A stretch of 64,000 bases of DNA, from contig CM046348.1 of NCBI GenBank assembly GCA_025403435.1, positions 17,211,679-17,275,678 on the forward strand, in the 5' to 3' direction. The position numbers and the translations under genes are program-made. Numbering within the stretch: position 1 is the stretch's first letter; each line of letters begins with the position of its first letter. Under the pieces are notes generated by a model that saw only the letters and a program-made list of their open reading frames with translations, ran no database searches and was not told the DNA's origin. This document shows positions 54,743-64,000 of this stretch, piece by piece. This DNA comes from Artocarpus heterophyllus. Taxonomy: Eukaryota > Streptophyta > Magnoliopsida > Rosales > Moraceae.

Positions 54743-56221
54743 AGACTTGCTGAAATCAGAGGATCAAGCGATGGAAAAACACTTTCAAAGTAATATCTTT
54801 ACCTTCCCTTCTTTGTAATATATTCTTTTGTGTTGTTGTGTGCTATTTTGATTTTCCAAAAAAAAAAATGAAATTTGTTTTGAAAATTTAAAATGAAGGC
54901 TATTAATTAAAATTGTTCAGAATGGCTGAGTTAAGGAGTTAAATTGTTTTCTCTCGAGATGCATTCTAATAAGTCTAATTTTGTAAATGCAATTGGTTTG
55001 GATTTTCAAATAAATTTCAACAAAAAAAAGTGTGTTTTTCTTTGTTAGTTTTTAGTTTTTGTTTGTTAAGTTTGCTACAGATCATCTCTGCAGCTGTACT
55101 GATTCAGGTAATATTTTTGCTGCTCTCACTATTGTTTTGTACATTTAGGATAATGTACATTCTAGGTTGGAGGGAGAGGGTTGTGCTTCAAATTTATTCT
55201 TCAATGTTGTGCCAAAAATTTTTGATTTTTGCCCATATTTTTTATTTTGCTCCAGATTCTTGTACATTTTTCATTTTTGTGTGTTAATTTTTTTTGGGTC
55301 ATAAAATTAAAAGAAAATTTTAAAAAAATGTCTTGTAAATATTAGTTTCTTAGTAATTAATGTGTTATTATTTTGTTTTGATTTCTGAATTTCATATTAA
55401 TGTAATATTATTTTCTATTCTTTGAATTATTTAATTTTATACACTTTCAAAACTTTAGTTTTATTTAACATTTTTATGTGTTTATTTTTCAAAGTGTTTG
55501 TAAGCCATTCTTTTCACACACTCACTATAATGCTTAATTATGGTAGTAAGTCCAACCTATGAATTTTTGAGTTTTGTTATTTTGTGAAGATGAACAATTA
55601 AAGGCAGTAATATTTTTAAAATTAAAAAGAAAGAAAGAAAAATAAATAAATAAAAGAAAAAAATTGTAAATAAATAAAGTGTGTAATTATGTAAATGAAT
55701 AAAGTTGGATAAGTTTGGTTTCGTAGTCTCTTTACCTCGAGTAAGTAAGTTTTAAGGGGTGCTTCAATACCTAGTACCTTAGGCCAACTGGTCTGGGAGT
55801 TACTGACCTAAAGCTCGTTAAATGGGTTATGGAGAAAGCTTAAGGGAGCCAAACATTGCACTATCCACAGTTGTAAAGTTTGTAAATATTTGTATTTTAT
55901 GTTTCTATTTTTTAATTGTTCTCGTAAATAAATTTGAAGTGTTGCTGTTTGCAGGAGTGATTTGAAGCAAAATATCATAATAATTTTATTCTTAGTCTTG
56001 GATGAAACTTCATAATTACACATTATCTATTTTTGCACTAAGTTTGGCATATATACATTTTGTTAAATAGCATATAAATTGTTCAAATAAAATTTTTGTT
56101 TTGTTAGTTTATCTAGTTAGATAAGTCAAATTATAGTTAAATAATTTTTCATTATATAGATATTCAATAATTCATTTCAAAATTCTATCACTTTAATTGC
56201 TAGGGACTAGCAATAAGCTGG
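54743..56221 (+). other. Long 3' untranslated region of the gag-only element
   Basis: AT-rich, with no frame matching pol. The ORFs at 55030-55287 (plus) and 55808-56023 (minus) are low complexity. The second half (about 55200-56221) is collinear, inverted, with 62930-64000. A G/C-bearing island at about 55720-55850 is the most similar part. Confidence 0.7.
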
Positions 56222-56232
56222 TTAGGGGGGTG
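56222..56232 (+). other. Polypurine tract
   Basis: TTAGGGGGGTG directly before the 3' LTR at 56233. It primes plus-strand synthesis. The reversed copy has the same tract at 62915-62926. Confidence 0.75.
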
Positions 56233-58486
56233 TGATGAGACTATAAAAGTGTACATTTTCTAAGGCTTAAATCATTTATTTATGCTTTTATTTCTCATTA
56301 AATCCTCTAATTAATAGCATTTTGTGTTAATTAGTATTTTTGTGTCTTAGTGTGTAAATGTGTTTTAAAATGTATTTTTAGTGTGTTTTTATGTTTAAAA
56401 GAATTTTTAGTAATTTTTGGAGTCATTTTTGTATGTTAAATAAGTGTCTAGTCTGTAAATAGTTAAAATCGTAAAAGTAATGCGGTTATTTTATTTTGAG
56501 TCTTAATGTATTTGATAGTGTGTTTTAAGTTTGTAAATATGTCTTATTATATTTTTAGTAATTTCTAAAAATATTTCCAAGTCATAAAAATTATATCTGT
56601 GTCAAACCGTAAGAGACTAGAAATTTTAGGAGTTTTTATTTATTTTTGTGTGTTTTAATATAAAATAAATATTTTTAATATTTTTGTAAATATTATGTTT
56701 GTAAAATAACTACTATTAGTGTGTTTGTGATTTTTAGATTTGAAATCTGAAGGAAAAACGGCACAAAAAGACACCAAAACGGATAAAATCGAACATCAAA
56801 TGCAACAAGAAAATAAACAAAATTTGAATTTGAAATTAATGGGACACGTGGCAATTTTTAGACCGTTGGATTCACTACCAAATTAATCGTGACCGTCCGA
56901 GAAAGAGACACGTGTCATCGCGTCATCCGGTGCGTCAGCCGAATCTCACAGTGCTGTCCACAAGGCATTCTCTGATTGACGTGTGCATCACAAGCGCCAA
57001 CAAGCTGCAGGCGAGTCAGAGAGCATCTCGGGCTGTGTCTGCTTGCATGCGTTTGTCTCCACATGTAACCGTTCTCGTGGCCATTGGATTGGATTACCAA
57101 GACTAATCCGATGGTCTTCTCTCTTGGCCACGCAACCCCACCTGGACCAATTTCGCGCGTGTCTCCAGACCATCGGATCGCGTCTTCAACGGTCCAGATC
57201 GCCCCATAGCCGTGCTCCCAGCTGTCGAGAAGCACAGAATCTCAGCGAGATTCTCACGCATTGATGAATACCCAGCGCGAAGAAGAAAAAGAGGAGAAAA
57301 AAAGGATCCATATTATCCGAATTTGTCAACGTTCAACAGGAAAAAAAATAATTACAAACGGCAAGTTGTGATTTTTAAGCCCCTATAAATACTGAGGCAT
57401 TTGCCTCAATTGAGGCACCCTTCTCTGGGCCTTTTGGCCCTCTCCTTTTCCTTTTCTCTCCCCTTTTTTTCTTATTTTCTCCTTTATTTTTACTTAGGTA
57501 AAAATAAATAATAAAAAAATAAAAAATGTTTATATTAGAGTAGAGAGTCTGGTGAGGCAGAGAGATGATCTTGTATGTGTAGTATTTTGGTATGGATTTT
57601 ATCTCTATATCTGTTTTGTAATGCTTATATTTTGTGGAATAAATTATATCTTTATGTTTTTAATAATTATTGTTACTGTTGTTATGCTATCAATTTTTAC
57701 ATAAATTCAGTCATGCTTTCTTTATGCAATTTAATTGTGTTGCATAATTAATATTAATAATACTAAAGTCATGCTCATTTATTAAGTTGAGTTTCTGCTG
57801 CATTATAGACATAGACTAGCACAGTAAATGCTTGGTAATTTTTGATTTATTGTAGACAGAGGATGACATAGTGTATTCTTAAACCATTTAATAAAACGTG
57901 GTGCTGTCGAAATTAACGCAGTAATTTATTCCATAAAAATATATTAATTTTGATTTGTTATTATCTTTTCTATCTTAAAATTATGTTAATTATAATTGAG
58001 TGACAGCGGTTCTAATTTTCATAATTTGTGCACCAAATCATTAGTGAGAGATGATTATTTTGCTAGTTTTTATAGGAAAACCCTTACTGCATTATGGCTT
58101 GCTATATTGTCACTCTTAGTTGACCTATATAATTAGTAAAAAGTGCTTGCAATTTATGGGAAAAGATATAATAAATCAAATGCTTTAGATAATTATTAAT
58201 TAGAGTTAAAATCCCATATCAGTTGCAAAACATACAAAGGATTCTCAAAGCTTCATCATTTTAAATTTTATGCTTTAAATTTTGAATAAAAAAAATCACA
58301 AAAATATTTCTTTTACTTTTAAACTTTGCTCAGAAAACCGCTTGCCTTTTTGAACGTTTATTTTTATCAATCTCTCGAGTTATAAATTTTCACCTCCCTG
58401 TGGATACGACAACTTTTCTATACTACATACGTCCGCCGTTTATAAAGAAGATAAACATTTGGGGCGTCGTTACCACTACACTACCA
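56233..58486 (+). repeat. 3' LTR of the gag-only element
   Basis: Near-identical to 51072-53326, ending CACTACACTACCA before the duplicated AGTGT. TATA at 57384-57391 and hairpin at 57427-57440. Confidence 0.93.
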
Positions 58487-59826
58487 AGTGTCGTTTAAGT
58501 TCTTCTAGCTTTATCTAGACAATAGCGATTTAATGGGAATTTTAATTAAAAACAAGAATTTAAAGTAAACTAAATTTAAATTATGAGAATTGAAATCAAT
58601 GATTGAAATAAATTAAATTAAATGATAATAAAACAGTCTAGAGGAACTATTTCACCAAATTTCCTTTGCAAGTGGTGATTCCCTAGATTAATGACATGTT
58701 AATTTCTCCAAATTATAGGCAATAAGTACTAATTTATCTCAATTTTTTCTCTCCTAAGTACTCAATTGAAATTTACCCAAAGTAATTAGCTCCAATATTC
58801 CTATTTAAAACTAATTACTAAAGGTTCATTAAGTTCATTCTATGTTTAGCCATTAAGAAAATTAAAAGTTTTCTAAGTCTATAACTTCCCAAGTTGTATT
58901 TCTTAAACCCACAATTAGAGCCCTTACTTCCCACATACTGACCCTAAGTGCAAGATCAACTAATTAGTGGCCAAGCAAATAAACCAAACATAAAGTTAAA
59001 ATGGGTCCATGGCCCTTTAGACTAAGAAACTTAATTACATATAGTCACAAATAAAATCACAAACACAAAACAAAATATGGACAAGGAATTCATTGCAATT
59101 ACAAGAAATTCAAGAAAGGATAGAATAAAGAAGTAAACTAGTGTAGAGCTCTAAAGTGTCTTCAAGCTTTCTTCTTTTCTCCCCTTGAACTAAAGCAATT
59201 TGGCTGCCTCTTTACCTTTAACTCTGGTCTCCAAAATTAGCTCTCCTCCTCTTGCATAAAACCCTTGGTGGTATTTATATACTTGCTAAAAATTTGCAAA
59301 AATCCCTTCCAAATCCTCATCAAAATCAACACCAAAATAGGCCAAAATGGTACACGTAAAGAGGGGAGGCAAGAAAGCTCGCAGCCACGAGGTTCAAGAA
59401 TTTAGGAGCTAGAAAAACGGAGATGTGCGGTTGCAAGCTCCATTTCTATGTGGCCACATGCCTTTGAAGCTCTCATACCTAGGCGCAAAATAACAACACG
59501 ATGAGCTTCACTTCTGGCGGTCATGCGTGGCTTTTGTGCCAACGCTAGAGGTAAGCTTCTTTGTAGCACTAGGGCATGAATTTTGTTGATCCTAGGCTCC
59601 AAAATGCTCTTCTAAACCTATTAAAGAGAATAAAATAAAACTAATTATAATAAAAACAAAAATAAACAAATAAAATAAAAAACTAAAGTAAAACTACAAT
59701 TTAACAAAAAAGAGACAATTAAATAAAATTTATTAAAACTAAAATAAACATAAAAGCATGAAATAAAGGCTAACAATACACTCAAAAACTAACAAATTAT
59801 ATAAGTTGTAAAAATCAATAAATTCA
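58487..59826 (-). repeat. Athila 5' LTR, outer piece
   Basis: It continues the LTR from 51071 after the AGTGT duplication. It is collinear with 37220-37525 and, inverted, with 40369-41478. It ends AATAAATTCA at 59826 (sense start TGAATTTATT). The minus frame at 59402-59602 is in LTR sequence. Confidence 0.85.
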
Positions 59827-60766
59827 TTTTGGATGACATGTTGGTCAAATCAGTGAAGGCAGGCTTTCATATTTCACACTTGAACGAGATGTTCAACATC
59901 TTAAATGAATATAAGATGAAGCTCAATCCTCTAAAATGCGCATTCAGTATGGCATCAAGGAAGTTCTTGGGATTCATGGTTAACAGATGAGGAATAGAGG
60001 GTAACCCAAAAAAAAAAAAAAATCCAAGCTTTGTTGGATATGGAAGTTCTCCAAAAGCATAAATAGGTGTAGAAACTCACAGGATGTGTTGCAGCACTCA
60101 ATCATTTTATTTCAAGAGCAACCAATAAATGTGTACAATTCTTCGACATCCTGAAAGGAAGAAAGCCCTTCAAATGGATAGAAAAATATGATGAAGCATT
60201 CAAATGGCTAAAAGAAATCCTGGGGTCTCCCTTTACTTTCCAAAGCTCTACAAGGGGAAACCTAACAGATTTATTTGGCTGTCTTACCTCATACTCTAAG
60301 CTTTATTTTGATCAGGAAGGAAAGAAAGACTCAATTGCCAATCTATTATGCAAGTAAGTGGTTCCTCGATGCAGAGACGAGGTATCAAGAAATAGAAAAG
60401 CTCACCCTAGCCTTGATCATGTCGACGAGGAAGTTCAAGAGATATTTCCTAGAACACAAGGTAGTGGTGCTAACAAACTATCCTTTGAGACAAGCATTAC
60501 AAAAACTAGAAACCTTTGGGTGATTGTTGAAAAGGTCGATAGAGCAAAGTCAAGATGACATTGAATATAAGCATAGAGGAGCAATCAAAGGCCAACCCCT
60601 GGCCGAATTTGTAGCTGAGTTCACAACTCAGCCAAGGAGCATTGGAAAGGTAGAGGAAAACAAGCTAATATGGGAGTTATACATCGATGGTTCCTCAAAT
60701 GAGCATGACGCAGGCGTAGGGGTCATGTTGGTAAGCCCTAAAAACTACAAGATCACAGAAACAGTA
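59827..60766 (+). pseudogene. Tat RT C-terminal half and RNase H, broken
   Basis: It resumes the Tat frame with LDDMLVKSVKAGFHISHLNE (59829 onward), including the catalytic DD, then NEYKMKLNPLKCAFSMASRK and FLGFMV. After breaks come LPIYYASKWFLDAETRYQEI and EKLTLALIMSTRKFKRYFLE (first RNase H; frame 60275-60523). Then come IKGQPLAEFVAEFTTQP and LYIDGSSNEHDAGVGVMLVS (60524-60766). The latter is the second, acquired-type RNase H typical of the Tat lineage. The frame ends at the insertion of the next element. Confidence 0.85.
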
Positions 60767-62914
60767 GGTGGTAACTCCCCAAAATGTTTCTTTTTAAACA
60801 GCGGATGTTTGTAGTATAAAAAAGTTGTCGTATCCACATGGAGGTAAAAATTTGTACCTCAGCAAATTGATAAAAATAAACGTTCAAAAAGGCAAGCACT
60901 TCTTCAAATCAAAGTTTAAAATGAAAGAAATATTTTTGTGGTTTTTATTTTATTTAATTCAAAATTTAAAGCATAAAATTAAAACGCTGAAGCTTTGAGA
61001 ATCCCTTGTATGTTTTGCAACTGATATGAAATTTTAACTCTAATTAATAATTATCTAAAGCATTTGATTTATTATATCTTTTCTTGTTAATTGCAAGCAC
61101 TTTTTACTAATTATATAGGTTAACCAAGAGCGACAATATAGCAAGCCATAATGCAGTAAGGGTCTTCCTATAAAAACTAGCTAAATAATCATCTCTCACT
61201 AATGATTTGGTACACTAATTATGAAAATTATAACCGCTATCACTCAATTATGGTTAACATAATTTTAAGATAGAAAAGATAATAACAAATCAAAATTAAT
61301 ATATTTTTATGGAATAAATTGTTGCATGAATTCTGGCAGCACTTCGTCTTATGAAATATCTAGAATCGACAATATAACAAGTCATACTACAGTAAAAGAC
61401 ATTCTATAAAATTAAGCATCTTTTCATTATTATTATTATTATTAATTATGCAACACAATTAAATTTCATAAAGAAAGCATGACTGAATTTATGTAAAAAT
61501 TAGCAGCATAACAACAGTAATAATAATTATTGAAAAGATAAAGATATAATTTATTCCACAAAAATATAAGCATTACAACACAAATATAGAGTCAAAATTC
61601 ATACCATAATACTATGCATATAAGATCATCTTTTTATCTCACTAGACACTCTACTCTAATTTAGACATTATTTTATTATTTTTATCTAAAGGGATACTCT
61701 GAGCAGAGGCTCAGCAAAGGAAAAGAAAACAAAGAAACAGGGAGAAAGGAAGAAATGGCCTGAAGGCCTTTGAGGGATGCAGAACTGAGGCAAATCCCTC
61801 GATATTTATAGGCCTCAATTTATACTATTTATGAATTTTTTTATTGTATTTACTGTTGAAATCTTGACAAACGGATCAATTTGATCCATTTTTTTGGCTT
61901 TTTTATTTCACGCTAATATCTGGACTTGATTGTGCGAATTTGAGTTTGGAATCTGCTGTTGCGCGGCAGCTAGCAGTATTAAAATGAGCTGATCATGACC
62001 GTTGAAAACGCGATACAACGGCTCCCAGACGCGTGCAAAAGTGGGCCCAGGTGGGGCCAGTGGCCCACAAATATGGACCGTTAGATTAATAACGATAATT
62101 AGATCTAGCAGCTGGGAGAGCGGCTACATGTGGAGACGACCGCACGCGCGCAAACATAACCTGAGATTCCCTCTAATGCGCGTGAGACTTACAACACGCG
62201 CCAATCAGAAACGACACAACTAACGCAATGGATGACACATTGACACGCGTCCCTACTCAGACGGCTGAGATGGTTTGGGCAGCTCATCCAAGGGCCAAAA
62301 ACTTACCACGTGTCCGTTAATTCAAATTTAAAATTTTTAATTGTTTTTGATACATTTGATGTATGATTTTGTCCATTTTTTGCATCGTTTTGCTCTATTT
62401 TTCCTCTAGATTTCAAATCTAAAATTCACAAATATACTAAAATTAATTATTTTACAAACATAATATTTACAAAAATATTAAAAATATTTATTTTACATTG
62501 AAACACACAAAATTAATTACAAACTTCTAAAATTTTTAGTCTCTTTTGGTTTGACACAAATATATTTTTTTAAGACTTGAAAATATTTTTAAAAATTACT
62601 AAAAATATAATAAAATATATCCGCAAACTTAAAACACATTAAAACTCAAATAAAATAACCGCACATTATTTTTATGGTTTTAACTATTTACAATCTAAAC
62701 ACTTATTTAACACACTAAAACGACTCTAAAAATTACTAAAAATATTATTAAACATAAAAACACACTAAAAACACATTTTTAAACACATTTTCACACCAAG
62801 ACACAAAAATACTTATTAACTCAACAATGTTATTAATTAGAGGATTTAATGAGAAATGAAAGCATAAATAAATGATTTAAGCCTTGTAAAATATACACTT
62901 TTACAGTCTCATCA
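60767..62914 (-). repeat. 3' LTR of the inverted gag-only-family element
   Basis: The right edge GTCTCATCA at 62906-62914 is the reverse complement of the TGATGAGAC start. The left edge lies near TGGTAACTCCCC (about 60770). TATTTATA at 61803-61810 is the reversed TATA box and GGCCTGAAGGCC (61757-61768) the R hairpin. The GC-rich U3 patch is at 62000-62300. The frame at 62002-62223 is in that patch. Confidence 0.85.
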
Positions 62915-62926
62915 CACCCCCCAACC

Positions 62927-64000
62927 AGCTTATTGCTAGTCCCTAGCAATTAAAGCGATATAATTTTGAAATGATTTACTAAATAATCATACAATGAAAA
63001 TCATTTAACTATAATTTGACTTATTTAACTAGATAAACTAACAAAATCAAAATTTTATTTAAACAATTTATCTGCTATTTAACAAAATATATATAAGCTA
63101 GACTTAGTGTAGAAAAAGGGAGATAATGAATAATTTCAAAGTTTCATCCAAAACTAGGAATATTATTGTTATGATATTTTGCTTCAAATCATTCCTCAGG
63201 CAGCAACACTTCAAATTATTGATTTGAAACAATTAAAGAGCAAAAACATAAAAATAGAAATATTTACACACTTTACATATTGGATAGTGCAATGTCTGGC
63301 TTCCTTAAGCTTTCTCCATAACCCATTTATGAGCTTTAGGTTAGTAACTCCCAGACCAGTTGGTCTAAGGTACTAGGTGTTAAAGCACCCCTTAGAACTT
63401 ACTTACTCGAGTTAAAGAGGCTACAAAACCAAACTTATCCAACTTTATTCATTAATTTATAAAATTATACACTTTATTTATTTACACTTCTTTTTTTATT
63501 TCTTTTTATTCTTTTTTATTTTTTATTTAATTAGTTAATTAATTTTGAAAATATTGCTGCCTTCAATTGTTCATTTTTACAAAATAACAAAACTCCAATA
63601 TTCATAGTTTTGACTTACCACCACAATTAAACATTATAGTGCGTGTGTGAAAAGAATGGCTTACAAACACTTTGAAAAATAAACACATAAAAATGTTAAA
63701 TAAAACCAAAGTTTTGAGAGTCTATAAAATTAGATAATTCAAGGAACAGAAAATGATATTACATTAATATGAAAATAAAAAATACAACAAAATAATAAGA
63801 CATTAATTACTAAGAAACTAATATTTACAAAAGCACATTTTATTTTTATTTTAATTTTATGACTCACAAAAAAAAAACATAACACACAAAAATGAAAAAT
63901 GCACAAAAATCTGGAGCAAAATAAAAAAAATTGGGCAAAATAAAAAAAATTTGGCATAACACAACATTGAAGCACAATTTTTAAGCACAACCCTCTCCTC
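62927..64000 (-). other. 3' untranslated region of the inverted element
   Basis: It pairs, inverted, with about 55170-56221: TAGTCCCTAGCAATTAAAG here against CTTTAATTGCTAGGGACTA, and the CCCAGACCAGTTGGTCTAAG block (63350) against 55780-55800. No coding frame; the ORFs at 63179-63376 and 63739-63990 are shadows. Confidence 0.75.

Larger units (their letters stand above)
51072..58486 (+). mobile_element. Gag-only LTR retrotransposon (TR-GAG type), complete
   Basis: A complete plus-strand element with 2255-bp and 2254-bp LTRs (TGATGAGAC...CACTACCA), a perfect 5-bp target duplication AGTGT (51067-51071 and 58487-58491), a perfect tRNA-Asp PBS, a purine-rich tract before the 3' LTR, and a 2.9-kb internal region. 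The internal region's only substantial ORF is an intact 307-codon gag-like one; PR, RT, RNase H and INT are absent. The LTR copies differ at scattered sites only. It lies within the Athila 5' LTR. Mobilisation must come from enzymes of another element; Athila relatives are the natural candidates, given the shared PBS type and gag resemblance. Confidence 0.93.
37136..59826 (-). mobile_element. Athila-type Ty3/gypsy retrotransposon (nested, rearranged)
   Basis: A minus-strand element inserted in the Tat RT. In sense order (right to left): 5' LTR 59826-51022 (split by the gag-only element), decayed tRNA-Asp PBS, gag, PR, RT, RNase H, INT, a post-pol ORF present in three copies, PPT region, and a 3' LTR. 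The 3' LTR end and two post-pol units have been inverted (37526-41478). LTRs are about 1.4-1.5 kb once insertions are subtracted. All coding parts contain stops or frameshifts. The LTR termini TGAATTTATT and (G)TTGAACTCACG-like ends give clear limits at 59826 and about 37136; no convincing target duplication was seen. Confidence 0.85.
60767..64000 (-). mobile_element. Second gag-only-family element, inverted and partial in window
   Basis: A minus-strand relative of the 51072-58486 element: 3' LTR at 60767-62914, polypurine tract at 62915-62926, and internal 3' region to the window edge. Similarity to the first copy is clear but with many substitutions and indels, so it is an older insertion or a different subfamily. 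The gag ORF, if kept, lies right of 64000. The left edge is accurate to about 10 bp and no target duplication can be tested. Confidence 0.85.

Noticed and set aside
37131..59831. Target-site duplication for the Athila element
   Set aside because: The flanking pentamers AAGAT (left) and TTTTG (right) do not match, so no duplication is claimed.

Overview
The window is nuclear DNA from a flowering plant, most likely a eudicot. The evidence is the gene content (a plant-specific LOB-domain transcription factor), the retroelement families (Athila, Tat and chromovirus Ty3/gypsy, plus Ty1/copia), and primer-binding sites complementary to plant tRNA-Asp and initiator tRNA-Met. The species cannot be named from the sequence. 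It is AT-rich and dominated by repeats. I find one convincing intact host gene, at 29712-30383.

Left part (1-19.4 kb). A minus-strand Ty1/copia element runs off the left edge; its 5' LTR is 529-2564 with an initiator-Met PBS at 514-526. A solo LTR of the same family sits at 9257-11267 between two perfect copies of the 5-bp target site AATAG. That solo LTR is inside the 3' LTR of an older minus-strand chromovirus-like element (8771 to about 15.2 kb) that keeps only a gag remnant between its LTRs. A Tat-like, pol-less block follows (15.3-19.4 kb). It has several degenerate tandem arrays and a broken coiled-coil ORF on the strand opposite to the apparent PBS.

Middle (19.4-35.5 kb). This is low-density DNA. 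It holds a candidate 38-codon ORF with a 5' splice-site-like sequence downstream, a Mutator-like element with a GC-rich interior (21.87-23.02 kb), and a SINE-like repeat cluster forming a large hairpin (24.36-25.24 kb). It also holds a decayed minus-strand ORF related to plant transposon-associated proteins (25.7-28.05 kb), two MITE-like elements, and the LBD gene. The LBD gene has a TATA box, an 11-codon uORF and a perfect 9-bp leader hairpin.

Right part (35.5-64 kb). This is a nested retrotransposon stack. A plus-strand Tat element (PBS near 35569, RT at 36.5-37.1 kb) is split by a minus-strand Athila element (37136-59826) and resumes at 59827-60766. The Athila element has decayed gag, PR, RT, RNase H and INT, three tandem copies of its post-pol ORF, and a secondary inversion of about 3.95 kb (37526-41478). 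Its 5' LTR is split by a young plus-strand element (51072-58486) with 2.25-kb LTRs, a perfect AGTGT target duplication and a perfect tRNA-Asp PBS. Its only long ORF is an intact 307-codon gag-like one, so it looks like a non-autonomous gag-only retrotransposon (TR-GAG type). A second, more diverged member of that family, in opposite orientation, enters at about 60767 and continues past the right edge.

The insertion order can be read from the interruptions: Tat first, then Athila, then the gag-only element. The gag-only element has an Athila-like gag and the same tRNA-Asp primer type as Athila, which suggests (inference) that it depends on Athila-type proteins for replication.
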